A stretch of 64,000 nucleotides of DNA from Zymobacter sp047495495 (GTDB lineage: Bacteria; Pseudomonadota; Gammaproteobacteria; Pseudomonadales; Halomonadaceae), in contig NZ_CP179930.1 of assembly GCF_047495495.1 (NCBI RefSeq), forward strand, positions 558,001 through 622,000. Direction: 5' to 3'. The notes under the pieces are model-generated. The model was given only the letters and a program-made list of their open reading frames with translations. It did no database searches and was not told where the DNA came from. The translations under genes were made by a program, and so were the position numbers. Shown one piece after another: positions 25,562-35,505 of the stretch; positions within the stretch are counted from its first letter, which is position 1, and each line of letters opens with the position of its first letter.

Positions 25562-26722
25562 TCAGTCGTCGCTCAGAATCAAGCTGCCACGGTTGATCAG
25601 TTTCGCCAGCAGGCCAGCAGAGACATCATCGTTTGCCAGTTCGGCCGGGATAGGCGCGGAACTGCCCAGTAGATGAGCCAGTGCCTTAGGTGCACGCAGA
25701 CCGTCACCATCGACGAACAGCGTGGCGTAGGCGTCTTGCTCATCATGCCAGGCAAATCGCGAACCCAGTGCACGTTCGATCTCTGCACCTTCGGCCAGCG
25801 CTTCGCGCAGCGTGGTGGCATCCAGATACTCGTCTGGCTCTATCAGCTGATCCGGGTATTTGGTCTGGGTCATGTAGCGCCCGAACCACTGTTTCAGCTG
25901 CTCGCGGTCATCCAGCGATGACAGAATGAGTTGGCGCGCGCGTTCCAGCGCATCATCATCCACTTCGCCCGGGTTACCCAGCGTCAGATCGGCGTCGGCA
26001 TAGCGCTGCATCTCGGAGAGCTGCTCGCCGCGATAGTCGGCGTAGGACGTGACCATTTCGTCGGCGGACGGTGCGCGGAAACCGACGGAATAGGTCATGC
26101 AATCATCGCTTTCGCTGACGCCGTTATGTGCGATGCGCGGCGGGATATAGAGCATGTCGCCCGGTTCCAGCACCCAATCCTGATTTTGATCGACCTCGAA
26201 GTGTTCGAGGATGCGCAGATCGATGCCCTGGATCACCGGCTCGTCTTCGTCAATGAACTTGCCGAGCTGCCAGCGGCGCTTACCCGTTGCCTGAATCAGG
26301 AACACATCATAGTTGTCCATATGCGGACCAACGCTGCCGCCGGTGGGGGCGTAGCTGATCATGATGTCGTCCAGACGCCAAGTCGGGATGAAGCGGAAGT
26401 CTTTCAGCAGCTCGGCAACCTCAGGCACGTAGTGATCGACGGCCTGTACCAGTACGGTCCAGTCGCGATCGCCCAAGCGTGCAAAGGTGTCTTCATCGAA
26501 CGGACCGTGGCTTGCCTGCCACGGTTTGCCGTTGGCACCGACCTTCTCGACGATACGGGATTCGATGCCTTCCTCGCAGGCCAGACCGGCCAGTTCGTCA
26601 GGCATCAACGGCGGTTCGAAGTTCGGATAGGCACCGCGGATCAGCAGCGGTTTCTTGTGCCAGTAGTCCCGCAGGAACGTGGTGACATCAAGGCCGCCGG
26701 GGAGGGTGCTGGGGGCTGTCAT
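25562..26722 (-). CDS. roxA: 50S ribosomal protein arginine hydroxylase RoxA (YcfD)
   Basis: A JmjC/cupin-fold 2-oxoglutarate- and Fe(II)-dependent oxygenase; the E. coli enzyme hydroxylates an arginine of ribosomal protein L16. 386 residues (E. coli 373). The iron facial triad is visible as HMDNYD (His-x-Asp) and the distal His in PPRIAHNGVSES. YWHKKPLLIRGA near the N-terminus is typical. The start ATG 26722 follows AGGAG and lies 4 bases after the purB stop, so the two are coupled. Confidence 0.92.
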   Translation of the reverse strand: MTAPSTLPGGLDVTTFLRDYWHKKPLLIRGAYPNFEPPLMPDELAGLACEEGIESRIVEKVGANGKPWQASHGPFDEDTFARLGDRDWTVLVQAVDHYVPEVAELLKDFRFIPTWRLDDIMISYAPTGGSVGPHMDNYDVFLIQATGKRRWQLGKFIDEDEPVIQGIDLRILEHFEVDQNQDWVLEPGDMLYIPPRIAHNGVSESDDCMTYSVGFRAPSADEMVTSYADYRGEQLSEMQRYADADLTLGNPGEVDDDALERARQLILSSLDDREQLKQWFGRYMTQTKYPDQLIEPDEYLDATTLREALAEGAEIERALGSRFAWHDEQDAYATLFVDGDGLRAPKALAHLLGSSAPIPAELANDDVSAGLLAKLINRGSLILSDD

Positions 26723-26726
26723 GCAG

Positions 26727-28109
26727 TTACTTCTCCTGTTGACCGATACGGGCAGCCTGCTGCGCTGCATTACCAGTATAGGTGCCCGGTGTCAGTGCGC
26801 GCAGAGCGGCCTTGGCATCGTCGGGCAGCTGCTGTGCGTCAATAAAGGTGGCCAGTGTGGCCTGATCAATCTGTTTGCCGCGGGTCAGCGCCTTGAGTTG
26901 CTCATAGGGCGTTTCGAGGCCATAGCGGCGCATGACGGTCTGGATCGGTTCCGCCAGCACTTCCCAATGATGATCGAGGTCATCGTTCATGCGGGCCGGG
27001 TCGGCTTCCAGTTTGCCGATGCCTTTCAGGGAGGCGTTGTAGGCGATGACGGCATGCGCCAGACCCACCCCCAGGTTGCGCAGTACGGTGGAGTCGGTCA
27101 GGTCGCGCTGCCAGCGGGAAACGGGCAGCTTGCGGGCCAGATGTTCCAGCAGCGCATTGGCGATGCCCAGGTTCCCTTCGCTGTTTTCGAAGTCGATCGG
27201 GTTGACCTTGTGCGGCATGGTTGACGAGCCCACTTCGCCTTCCTTCAGACGCTGTTTGAAGTAGCCCAGCGAGATGTAACCCCAGATATCGCGGTCGAAG
27301 TCGATCAGTACGGTGTTGAAGCGAACGACAGCGTCGAACAGCTCGGCAATGTAGTCGTGCGGTTCAATCTGCGTGGTGTACGGGTTGAAGGCGATACCGA
27401 GGCTTTCGATGAAGCCCTTGGCGTGCGCAGCCCAGTCGACCTGCGGGTAGGCGCTCAGGTGGGCGTTGTAGTTACCCACGGCACCGTTGATCTTGCCCAT
27501 CGGCTGGATGTTGCGGGCCTGTTCGAGCTGGCGGCGCAGGCGATAAGCGATGTTAGCCATTTCCTTGCCCAGCGTGGTGGGGCTGGCGGTCTGGCCGTGG
27601 GTACGGGACAGCATCGGCTGGTCGGCGTAATCGCGAGCCAGACGTTCTACTTCTTCTGTCAGCTGCGTCATCAGCGGCAGGACGGCAGATTCCAGACCGT
27701 TCTTCAGCATCAGGGCATGCGACAGGTTGTTGATATCTTCGCTGGTGCAGGCGAAGTGTACGAATTCACTGACGGCGGCCAGTTCGGCGTGGTCGGCCAG
27801 ACGGGACTTAATGAAGTATTCGACCGCTTTGACATCATGGTTGGTTGTTTTTTCGATGTCTTTGATCGCCTGTGCGTCTTTGAGCGAGAAGTCGCGGATC
27901 AGCTGGTCGAGGAAGCGGTGGGCGTTGTCGGAAAGCGGGGGGACTTCAGGAATATCGGGATGCAGAGCGAGGCTTTCAAGCCAGCGGAGTTCAACCTGGA
28001 CGCGAAACTTCAGCAGACCGAATTCGCTGAAGAACTCGCACAGCGGAGCGGTCTGGCGAGCATAGCGACCATCGACGGGAGAAAGCGCAGTCAGCGTAGT
28101 ACGTTGCAT
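26727..28109 (-). CDS. purB: Adenylosuccinate lyase
   Basis: Cleaves SAICAR and adenylosuccinate in purine synthesis. 460 residues (E. coli 456). Blocks include LTALSPVDGRYA at the N-terminus, FVHFACTSEDINNLSHAL, SRTHGQTASPTTLGKEMAN with the catalytic His, and the signature GSSTMPHKVNPIDFENSEGN. ATG 28109 is preferred over a GTG three codons upstream because AGG is well spaced. It sits in the conserved block nudJ-mnmA-hflD-purB. Confidence 0.96.
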   Translation of the reverse strand: MQRTTLTALSPVDGRYARQTAPLCEFFSEFGLLKFRVQVELRWLESLALHPDIPEVPPLSDNAHRFLDQLIRDFSLKDAQAIKDIEKTTNHDVKAVEYFIKSRLADHAELAAVSEFVHFACTSEDINNLSHALMLKNGLESAVLPLMTQLTEEVERLARDYADQPMLSRTHGQTASPTTLGKEMANIAYRLRRQLEQARNIQPMGKINGAVGNYNAHLSAYPQVDWAAHAKGFIESLGIAFNPYTTQIEPHDYIAELFDAVVRFNTVLIDFDRDIWGYISLGYFKQRLKEGEVGSSTMPHKVNPIDFENSEGNLGIANALLEHLARKLPVSRWQRDLTDSTVLRNLGVGLAHAVIAYNASLKGIGKLEADPARMNDDLDHHWEVLAEPIQTVMRRYGLETPYEQLKALTRGKQIDQATLATFIDAQQLPDDAKAALRALTPGTYTGNAAQQAARIGQQEK

Positions 28110-28149
28110 CAGGAGCACCTGCAGAGGAGGTGGAAGAAGAGGGCAGCCT

Positions 28150-28758
28150 TCATCGCGTCAGTTCGTCTAGCTGACGTTTAAGGCCACCACGGAAGATGAG
28201 GTGCCAACGCCGGCCCCCCATCTGGTACCAGAGCATGGCAAAGCGAATGCCCGAGAGGAGTGCCGCTCGGATGCGCTCGGGCATCATGGGCATCTGTAGT
28301 AGTCCGGGGTCCCCTTGTACCACGATCCGGCGTGGAAGCGTAGAGAGCGTGTCCTGATAGAGCTCTCCTAGACTGGCGATAACGTTTTCATGCACCGGCC
28401 CGAAATGGCCTGCCTGCTGGCGGACGCGTGCCAGACGTTCACCGAGTGTCGTCATCATGCGTTCATCGCGCCGTAGGCGATGCATCAGCATCAGCATCGC
28501 CATGGCATAACGGGCGATGACAGCATTGTGCGACGGATCGTCAAGCGTACGACGCAGTGTGTCGAGCCCGAGCTGAAGGTGAGACAGCTGGCCGCCATAG
28601 ACGCTTTCGAAGTCGGCGGGCTCGGTATCGAGCGTCGCGTCGATCAGCGTACGCCATGCCGTCGTATCGTGCTGACCCGTGCGGGCCAGACTGTCGACCG
28701 TTGCGGCGGCCTGAAAGACCCCCGCCAGTGCGATGGCTTGGCGGCGCGTTGTGCTCAT
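28150..28758 (-). CDS. hflD: HflD high-frequency lysogenization protein homolog
   Basis: A 202-residue, mostly helical protein matching HflD (E. coli 213), a membrane-associated factor that binds lambda CII; its housekeeping role is unclear. Family traits are the N-terminal ALAGVFQAAATVDSLARTG and the C-terminal RIRAALLSGIRFAMLWYQMGGRRW. It overlaps mnmA by 4 bases and ends 41 bases before purB, the order seen in E. coli. Confidence 0.92.
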   Translation of the reverse strand: MSTTRRQAIALAGVFQAAATVDSLARTGQHDTTAWRTLIDATLDTEPADFESVYGGQLSHLQLGLDTLRRTLDDPSHNAVIARYAMAMLMLMHRLRRDERMMTTLGERLARVRQQAGHFGPVHENVIASLGELYQDTLSTLPRRIVVQGDPGLLQMPMMPERIRAALLSGIRFAMLWYQMGGRRWHLIFRGGLKRQLDELTR

Positions 28759-29960
28759 GCCGGAATCTCCTCAAGGGAAAACGTGTCCGACTGGTGGGCT
28801 TCGAGAATGACACCGCCGCCGAGACACAGATCGTCAGCGTACAGTACCAGCGACTGCCCCGGAGTCACCGCGCGCTGCGGTTCATCAAACCGCACGCTGA
28901 CGCTGCCATCTTCGCACAGTGTGACCTGACAGCCCTGATCATTCTGGCGATAGCGCACCTTAGCGCGCAGCGCCAGTGTCTCGCCCACGGCCATTGGGGC
29001 CTTGCCTGCGACCCATTCGATCGGTTCGCTGGTCAGCACATCGGTATAAAGCAGCGGATGGTGCTTACCCTGTACGGCGATCAGCACGTTGCGGTCGAGG
29101 TCTTTCTGGGCGACGTACCACGGGCTTTCATCGTGGTTGGGCAGCCCACCGATTCCGAGGCCTTGGCGCTGGCCGATGGTGTAGTACATCAGGCCGATAT
29201 GATCGCCGATGACTTCGCCTTCTGGCGTTTCGATCTTGCCTTTCTGAGCCGGCAGATACTGACGTAGGAAATCGGTGAAGCGGCGTTCGCCGATGAAGCA
29301 GATACCGGTGGAATCCTTCTTGCGTGCCGTGATCAGGCCTTCGGCCTCGGCAATGCGGCGCACTTCCGGTTTCTCCATGTCACCGATCGGGAACAGGGTC
29401 TTGCCCAGCGCCTTGCCGGTCACGGCGTGCAGGAAGTAGCTCTGGTCCTTGTTCGGATCTAGCCCCTTCAGCAGTTCGCCCAGTTCGCTGCCCGCAGGCT
29501 TGCGCACGCGACAGTAGTGCCCGGTGGCGATTAGATCGGCGCCCAGCTTTTCCGCGTAGTCGAGGAAGACCTTGAACTTGATTTCACGGTTGCAGAGGAT
29601 GTCGGGATTTGGCGTACGGCCTGCCTTGTACTCTTCGAGGAAGTGCTCGAAGACATTGTCCCAATACTCGACGGCAAAGTTGGCCGTGTGCAGGCGGATT
29701 CCGAGCGTATCGCAAACGGCCTGGGCATCGGCAAGATCTTCCTTCGCCGTGCAGTATTCGGTGCCGTCGTCCTCGTCCCAGTTCTTCATGAACAGGCCTT
29801 CGACCTCATAGCCTTGGCGCATCAGCAGCGAGGCCGCGACGGACGAATCCACGCCGCCGGACATGCCGACGATGACCTTGGTCTTCGACGGGGTACCCGC
29901 AGCGGCAGTGTCAGCCGTCATGAGCTGGGAAGGGTGAGGGAAGCGAGTCATGTTCTGCAT
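28755..29960 (-). CDS. mnmA: tRNA-specific 2-thiouridylase MnmA
   Basis: Thiolates U34 of Lys, Glu and Gln tRNAs with sulfur from the Tus relay. 401 residues. The PP-loop is SGGVDSS at 34-40; the two catalytic cysteines are Cys123 in NPDILCNREIKF and Cys221 in STGICFIGE. The N-terminal 25 residues are a non-conserved extension, so ATG 29951 or a later start is possible; the ribosome binding site is weak for each. Confidence 0.95.
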   Translation of the reverse strand: MQNMTRFPHPSQLMTADTAAAGTPSKTKVIVGMSGGVDSSVAASLLMRQGYEVEGLFMKNWDEDDGTEYCTAKEDLADAQAVCDTLGIRLHTANFAVEYWDNVFEHFLEEYKAGRTPNPDILCNREIKFKVFLDYAEKLGADLIATGHYCRVRKPAGSELGELLKGLDPNKDQSYFLHAVTGKALGKTLFPIGDMEKPEVRRIAEAEGLITARKKDSTGICFIGERRFTDFLRQYLPAQKGKIETPEGEVIGDHIGLMYYTIGQRQGLGIGGLPNHDESPWYVAQKDLDRNVLIAVQGKHHPLLYTDVLTSEPIEWVAGKAPMAVGETLALRAKVRYRQNDQGCQVTLCEDGSVSVRFDEPQRAVTPGQSLVLYADDLCLGGGVILEAHQSDTFSLEEIPA

Positions 29961-30144
29961 AGCATTGAATCCGGGGAGCGCCCGATCTCCTTGGTGGCGC
30001 GGTGTGCTGGCACCGAGCGGTGAAGCACCTGCTCGCCGCGGTCAGTGACGGCGCCACGAGCAGGCCAGCATTATATGCGACCAGTATACCTGATGGCGGC
30101 AGGCGGCTGAACCACCTCGGTGCGCGATCGCCAGAGTGGCCCGC

Positions 30145-30621
30145 TTAGGCTGGGTGTAGCTCTTTCAGCACGTCGAGCGGGAAGCACAGACCCGCTTGAT
30201 AGTCTTCGATGCGCATGCGCACCAATGGGCTGCGCAACTTGCCCGTTGCATCCAGCGCCTGAATTTCTTCCCATGTCAGCCAATGGGCCGCCACGATGCC
30301 TTCGTCCAACGGTGTGTCTACCGGGTGATCCGGCGTCGCGATAAAGGCATGGCTGTGGTAAACGGTCTGTTTCCAAGCTCGCGTATAAAGGCGCAGATAG
30401 CCGGTCAGCGTCACTTCCCAGCCACATTCTTCGCGTGTTTCACGCAGTGCCGCTTCAATGAGTGTTTCGTTAGGCTCGAGGTGGCCCGCCGGCTGGTTAA
30501 ACAGCGTGGGGTAATCGACGCGGCTGGCGCCACGGTTGATCTCTTCGGTCAGCAGGTACCGTTCACCGTCGAAGATGACGGTCGCGACCGTTGCATGAGG
30601 CATCCAGCGGTTGTCTTTCAT
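30145..30621 (-). CDS. nudJ: Phosphatase NudJ (Nudix)
   Basis: 158 residues (E. coli NudJ 153). The family hydrolyses nucleoside tri- and diphosphates and HMP-PP. It starts MKDNRWMPHATVATVIF, and its Nudix box is near residues 46-68 (GHLEPNETLIEAALRETREE). Position between rluE and mnmA is conserved with E. coli. It lies 184 bases upstream of mnmA, so mnmA may also have its own promoter. Confidence 0.93.
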   Translation of the reverse strand: MKDNRWMPHATVATVIFDGERYLLTEEINRGASRVDYPTLFNQPAGHLEPNETLIEAALRETREECGWEVTLTGYLRLYTRAWKQTVYHSHAFIATPDHPVDTPLDEGIVAAHWLTWEEIQALDATGKLRSPLVRMRIEDYQAGLCFPLDVLKELHPA

Positions 30622-30781
30622 GGTGAATCCTTTTCGATACGTTGATCAGTCTGTTGTTATCGGGCACCACTCGCGCACTTATGCGCACGAGCAGGCCGGC
30701 GGAAAGGCATCTGATCGGTGTCTTTCCGCTACGTCGAGATAGGCATAATGTCTGGCGCGGACGGCAGCGGCAACCCCCTTA

Positions 30782-31438
30782 TCAGGACGGGCGCTGCGTT
30801 CCCCGCACAGGACGCTTGCCCGTTGGGCGCTGACGTATACCTCGCTTCTGGCGGTTTGGTGAGGATGAAGCCGCCTGCTGCGGTAGATGCACGGTTTCTT
30901 TGCGCCATTCGCCCGGGGCGATGCCTTCGAGCGTCCACGGGCCGATAGCGACGCGGATCAGTCGTAGTGTGGGCAGGCCAACGTGGGCGGTCATGCGGCG
31001 AACCTGACGGTTGCGGCCTTCGGTGATGGTGATTTCCAGCCAGTGGGTAGGAATGCTGGCGCGGAAGCGCACCGGTGGCACGCGCTCCGGTACGTCCGGT
31101 GTTTCGATGCGGCGCACCTTAGCGGGGCGGGTAGGGCCATCCTTCAGTGTTACGCCGTGGCGCAGACGCTGGAGGGCATCATCATCGCGGGCGCCTTCCA
31201 CTTGTACCCAGTAGGTCTTGGTCAGCTTCTGGGACGGGTGCGTGATGCGATGTGCCAGTGCGCCATCATCAGTCAGTAGGAGCAGCCCCTCGCTATCGTA
31301 GTCGAGGCGACCAGCGGGATAGACATTGGGGACAGCGATCAGCGGAGCCAAAGTCTTGCGTGGTTCGCCCTCATGGCGCTCATCAGTGAACTGACACAGC
31401 GTGTGGAACGGCTTGTTAAGCAGGTAGAGCGTACTCAT
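30782..31438 (-). CDS. rluE: 23S rRNA pseudouridine synthase RluE
   Basis: Makes pseudouridine 2457 of 23S rRNA in E. coli. 218 residues from ATG 31438. The catalytic motif GRLDYDSEGLLLLT has Asp46, and GRNRQVRRM follows near residue 140. The N-terminal MSTLYLLNKPFHTLCQFTD matches the RsuA-type pattern without an S4 domain. The C-terminal 30 residues are a basic tail (RQKRGIRQRPTGKRP). First gene of the minus-strand block, divergent from clpS. Confidence 0.93.
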   Translation of the reverse strand: MSTLYLLNKPFHTLCQFTDERHEGEPRKTLAPLIAVPNVYPAGRLDYDSEGLLLLTDDGALAHRITHPSQKLTKTYWVQVEGARDDDALQRLRHGVTLKDGPTRPAKVRRIETPDVPERVPPVRFRASIPTHWLEITITEGRNRQVRRMTAHVGLPTLRLIRVAIGPWTLEGIAPGEWRKETVHLPQQAASSSPNRQKRGIRQRPTGKRPVRGTQRPS

Positions 31439-31874
31439 AGATAGAAGCACCATCAGGTCGCGAGGGCGGAGGAACAGGTACGGCCATCGAATTGGGCATT
31501 GGGCGGTGTGGGTATGGCAGCCCTTCGCTGCGATGGCGACGATGTTCCATAAAAGTGAAAGGGTACCAAGAGGGCTTGCAGGCGGACAGTCAGCATGGCC
31601 TTATGATGGCATTGGCGTGCATGTCCGTGTCTACGGATGGGCAAGAGGCGATCGGCGCTATTGGCCAGCGCTTGAAAAAGCGTGCCATGAGCACCACTAT
31701 GGAAAGATGTTATAGAGGATCATCTTACCTTTTGCATGCGATGGCATGTATCCGGGCATCCGAGGCATCGAACCGAATGCCGCTCGGCCTTCTTGTTGGG
31801 AGGCCGGCCATGCCACGGCATCGTCATGCACTTCCCTTCATCATATCCGTTACCGTTCACTCATGTGGCCCCGT
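31439..31874. other. Divergent region between rluE and clpS
   Basis: A 436-base gap holding the promoters of both genes. Overlapping frames are inconsistent and lack good ribosome binding sites. No cspD or icd-like gene, which neighbour clpS in related bacteria, was found. Confidence 0.45.
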
Positions 31875-32261
31875 ATGCACAATAAGACCGCGACTGCCGC
31901 TTCCACGGCACCGCTGATCATGAACATGTCCGATGATTCGGACAGCGCGGCAGATGCCGATGGTCTCGACCATCTGACCGAAGAGGAGGAACGCACAGAG
32001 CTGGCGGAACCCCGCTGGTATGACGTGGTGCTCTTCAACGATGACTTCACCCCGATGGATTTCGTGGTGGATATCCTTGAGCGGTTTTTCGGCATGGGCG
32101 GCGAGCAGGCTGTCCAAATCATGATGACGGTTCATACTCAAGGCAAGGCCGTCTGTGGGCGTTACCCCTATGACATTGCGGCCACCCGAGCATGGATGGT
32201 CAACGAACATGCGCGAGAGCACGAGCATCCACTTTTGTGTGATATAGAGCGCGCGGACTGA
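31875..32261 (+). CDS. clpS: ClpS adaptor of the ClpAP protease
   Basis: Delivers N-degron substrates to ClpAP. The folded domain is clear: VVLFNDDFTPMDFVVDILERF, MMTVHTQGKAVCG and EHPLLCDIERAD at the C-terminus. The N-terminal extension is acidic (SDDSDSAADADG, EEEERTEL). The start is uncertain: ATG 31863, 31875 or 31920 are all in frame with poor ribosome binding sites. 31920 would give 113 residues, near the E. coli length of 106. It is followed by clpA after 26 bases. Confidence 0.9.
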   Translation: MHNKTATAASTAPLIMNMSDDSDSAADADGLDHLTEEEERTELAEPRWYDVVLFNDDFTPMDFVVDILERFFGMGGEQAVQIMMTVHTQGKAVCGRYPYDIAATRAWMVNEHAREHEHPLLCDIERAD

Positions 32262-32287
32262 CCGCGCCAGGCAAGAGGAAGCCCGCT

Positions 32288-34564
32288 ATGCTGAGCAAGG
32301 AATTGGAGCTGACGCTGAATGCTGCCTTTGCGGCAGCACGCTCCAAACGTCATGAGTTCATGACCGTGGAGCACCTACTGCTGGCATTGCTGGATAATGC
32401 ATCTGCTGCTGACGTGCTGACAGCATGTGGGGCTCAGATCGACATCCTGCGCGCAGAATTGCAGTCCTTCATCAACTCTACCACGCCACTGATTCCCGAA
32501 ACGCAGGTCGATACGCGTGAGACCCAGCCGACGCTTGGTTTCCAGCGAGTCCTGCAGCGTGCCGTCTTCCATGTTCAATCTTCTGGTAAGGAAGAAGTTG
32601 ACGGTGCCAGCGTGCTGGTTGCCATCTTCTCCGAACAGGAAAGTCAGGCGGTTTATCTGCTGGGGTTGCAGGATGTCTCGCGAATCGACGTCGTGAACTA
32701 TATCGCTCACGGCATTTCGCGTGATGATGACATGTCCATGCGCAGCGGCGACGCCGAAGGCGAAGCCAGCCCAGAAGCGGGCAGCGCACCGGAACCCTCA
32801 CCGCTCAAACGCTATGCCGTTGATCTCAATGAAGAAGCGCGACAGGGCAACATCGATCCGTTGATCGGGCGCGATCACGAACTGACGCGCGTTATCCAGA
32901 CGCTAGTACGCCGTCGCAAGAATAACCCGCTGCTGGTGGGTGAAGCGGGCGTTGGTAAGACGGCCATCGCCGAAGGGCTGGCACGCCGCATCGTGGATGG
33001 CGAAGTACCTGAGATCATGCGCGAAGCTATCGTGTACTCGCTTGATATGGGCGCTTTGCTGGCCGGCACCAAGTACCGCGGCGACTTTGAGAAACGTCTC
33101 AAGGCACTGTTGCAGGCGCTCAACGATGTACCGTATTCGATTCTCTTCATTGATGAGATTCATACCATCATCGGCGCTGGTTCGGCATCGAACGGCGTGA
33201 TGGATGCCTCCAACCTGCTCAAGCCGCTGCTGTCTTCCGGCAAACTGCGCTGTGTAGGAGCGACCACCTTCCAAGAATACCGTGGCATCTTTGAAAAGGA
33301 CCACGCTTTGGCACGTCGTTTCCAAAAGATCGACGTTGAAGCGCCGTCTGTTGAAGATACCTGCCGCATCCTAAAAGGGCTGCGCAGTCGCTTCGAAGCG
33401 CATCACAAGGTGTCCTACACCGACGGTGCCATCGACGCGGCGGTACGGCTGTCCGAACGCTACATCAACGACCGTCAGCTGCCGGACAAGGCCATTGATG
33501 TGATCGACGAAGCGGGTGCGCATCAGCAGCTTAAACCGGAAGGCGAACGCATCAGTACGCTGGACGTTGAGCAGATCGAGAACGTCGTTGCTTGGATGGC
33601 ACGCATACCGCCGCGTCAGGTATCGCGCTCCGACCGTGAAATGCTGGGCAGCCTCGAACGCAACCTGAAGATGATGATCTTCGGGCAGCGTCAGGCGATC
33701 GACGGCCTAGCGTCTGCCATCAAACTGGCGCGTGCGGGCCTGGCCGCACCTGATCGTCCCGTCGGCAGCTTCCTGTTCACCGGCCCGACCGGGGTAGGGA
33801 AGACCGAAGTGGCGCGTCAGCTCGCGAAGCAGCTGGGCATTGAACTGGTGCGCTTCGACATGTCCGAGTACATGGAGCATCACACCGTATCGCGGTTGAT
33901 TGGTGCGCCTCCGGGCTATGTCGGTTACGACCAGGGTGGCCTGCTGACCGAAGCGGTCACCAAGCAGCCTCATTGCGTGCTGTTGCTCGACGAGATCGAA
34001 AAGGCACACCCGGACGTATTCAACCTGCTGTTGCAGGTGATGGACCGCGGGCGTCTGACCGACAACAACGGGCGTGAAGCCGACTTCCGCAACGTGATTC
34101 TGATCATGACCTCGAACGTTGGAGCCACCGATAGCGCGCGTCGCTCGATCGGTTTCCAAGAGCAGGATCACACCACGGATACCGGAGAAGCGATTCGTCG
34201 CACGTTCACTCCCGAGTTCCGTAACCGCCTCGACAGCATCATCACCTTCAAACCGCTGGATACGGATGCGATTCATCGCGTCGTCGACAAGTGCCTGATC
34301 GAACTGCAGGCACAGCTTGACGAGAAACGCGTTCAGCTAGACGTGGATCACGACGCCCGTGAATGGCTGGCTGAAAAAGGCTATGACAAGGCGATGGGAG
34401 CACGTCCGATGATGCGACTGGTGCAAACGTCAATCAAGGTGCCTCTGGCCGATATGTTGCTGTTTGGCGAGCTGGCCGAACATGGTGGCATTGTGCGGAT
34501 CCGCGTCAACGAGAAGGGCGATGCACTTGCATTGTCGACTGACAAGGCCGTTGCTGACGCGTGA
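32288..34564 (+). CDS. clpA: ATP-dependent Clp protease ATPase ClpA
   Basis: A 758-residue AAA+ unfoldase, identical in length to E. coli ClpA. It has an N-terminal double-Clp domain (MLSKELELTLNAAFAAARS), a first Walker A near 215-222 (GEAGVGKT), and a second near 498 (GPTGVGKTE) with YMEHHTVSRLIGAPPGYVGYD, plus the IGL-like loop region for ClpP docking near residue 615. Operon with clpS; ends at a strong terminator. Confidence 0.97.
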   Translation: MLSKELELTLNAAFAAARSKRHEFMTVEHLLLALLDNASAADVLTACGAQIDILRAELQSFINSTTPLIPETQVDTRETQPTLGFQRVLQRAVFHVQSSGKEEVDGASVLVAIFSEQESQAVYLLGLQDVSRIDVVNYIAHGISRDDDMSMRSGDAEGEASPEAGSAPEPSPLKRYAVDLNEEARQGNIDPLIGRDHELTRVIQTLVRRRKNNPLLVGEAGVGKTAIAEGLARRIVDGEVPEIMREAIVYSLDMGALLAGTKYRGDFEKRLKALLQALNDVPYSILFIDEIHTIIGAGSASNGVMDASNLLKPLLSSGKLRCVGATTFQEYRGIFEKDHALARRFQKIDVEAPSVEDTCRILKGLRSRFEAHHKVSYTDGAIDAAVRLSERYINDRQLPDKAIDVIDEAGAHQQLKPEGERISTLDVEQIENVVAWMARIPPRQVSRSDREMLGSLERNLKMMIFGQRQAIDGLASAIKLARAGLAAPDRPVGSFLFTGPTGVGKTEVARQLAKQLGIELVRFDMSEYMEHHTVSRLIGAPPGYVGYDQGGLLTEAVTKQPHCVLLLDEIEKAHPDVFNLLLQVMDRGRLTDNNGREADFRNVILIMTSNVGATDSARRSIGFQEQDHTTDTGEAIRRTFTPEFRNRLDSIITFKPLDTDAIHRVVDKCLIELQAQLDEKRVQLDVDHDAREWLAEKGYDKAMGARPMMRLVQTSIKVPLADMLLFGELAEHGGIVRIRVNEKGDALALSTDKAVADA

Positions 34565-34580
34565 TCAAATTGTGGTAAGC

Positions 34581-34614
34581 AAAAAGGCAGGCTCGTCGTG
34601 AGCCTGCCTTTTTT
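34581..34614. terminator. Terminator after clpA
   Basis: AAAAGGCAGGCTC (34582-34594) pairs with GAGCCTGCCTTTT (34600-34612) and is followed by further T. It can also serve the convergent Sel1-repeat gene. Confidence 0.92.
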
Positions 34615-34656
34615 GTTGAGAGAAAAAGAGCATCGCTAATGAGTAGTTGGTTTTGA

Positions 34657-35346
34657 CTAGTGCACGTGCCATTCAATGCCACCCATATCGTTCCATGCGC
34701 CGTAACCTGGCCGATAAGAGTGGTGTTCATCCCGCCATTGATGGGAGCGCGAAAGCCCTTCCTGTACCTGCTCCGGCGTCATACGTTCAGCCAGTTTGGA
34801 TTTTTCCTCCGCACCAGCCGTGCCCGCCAAGTCGTAATACATATAAGCGGTGACGTAGTCTTTTTCAACGCCTTTACCCTCGGCGTAGAGCTTGGCGATA
34901 TTATGCTCTGCCAACATATCGTCTTCTTCTGTAATGGCTCTATTTAACCAGTACAAGGCATTAGGGTAATCGGGAGTGTTTAGACTTAGATATAAATCCC
35001 CGATAAATCCTTTTTCGATATTTTCATCCGATGGCTTAAGGGATATCTGGATTTTACGCCATTTGATACTTTTTAGTATTTCTTCATCTGTCTTTAATGG
35101 CCCCGGATGTGCTAAAGCGTATATGGCAGGGTAATAATCTTCAGCTGCTGCGGAATTTAGTAGAGCCTTGCTTTCTAATTTTTGTTGGTGTTCTAGTGCA
35201 TGAGCTAATATGGATCTTGATGTAATGCTGTTAATTAATGTTTTTGTTAAATAGTTTTTGGCCATATTGTTGTTATATTCTATTTCTTTATCTTTGAAGT
35301 TTATTTCCCATAAATAAGATGCGCCCATTAAAGTAAAGTTAAACAT
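34657..35346 (-). CDS. Sel1-repeat (TPR-like) protein, AT-rich accessory gene
   Basis: 229 residues with no signal peptide. The Sel1 repeats are best seen around residues 125-185 (ALYWLNRAITEEDDM, then AEHNIAKLYAEGKGVEKDY and TAYMYYDLAGTAGAEE). The N-terminal 60 residues are basic and hydrophilic with runs of Asn and Lys. The gene and its upstream region are AT-rich against GC-rich clpA and infA, and it breaks the usual clpA-infA order, so recent acquisition is likely. AAGG precedes ATG 35346. Sel1 proteins often accompany effectors or stress modules, but the function here is unknown. Confidence 0.75.
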   Translation of the reverse strand: MFNFTLMGASYLWEINFKDKEIEYNNNMAKNYLTKTLINSITSRSILAHALEHQQKLESKALLNSAAAEDYYPAIYALAHPGPLKTDEEILKSIKWRKIQISLKPSDENIEKGFIGDLYLSLNTPDYPNALYWLNRAITEEDDMLAEHNIAKLYAEGKGVEKDYVTAYMYYDLAGTAGAEEKSKLAERMTPEQVQEGLSRSHQWRDEHHSYRPGYGAWNDMGGIEWHVH

Positions 35347-35505
35347 TTTATAGAGCCTTGTTCTGCAAAAGATTCTGTGAATTCATAACTTGTTTTTTAT
35401 TATATCTTAAATGTCTTTTTTTGGTGCCGGATCATATTAGCATTGCAGCTATACTGAATAGATGCTATTAGCGGGATGGAAATTAAAATAGAAATCTTAA
35501 ATATT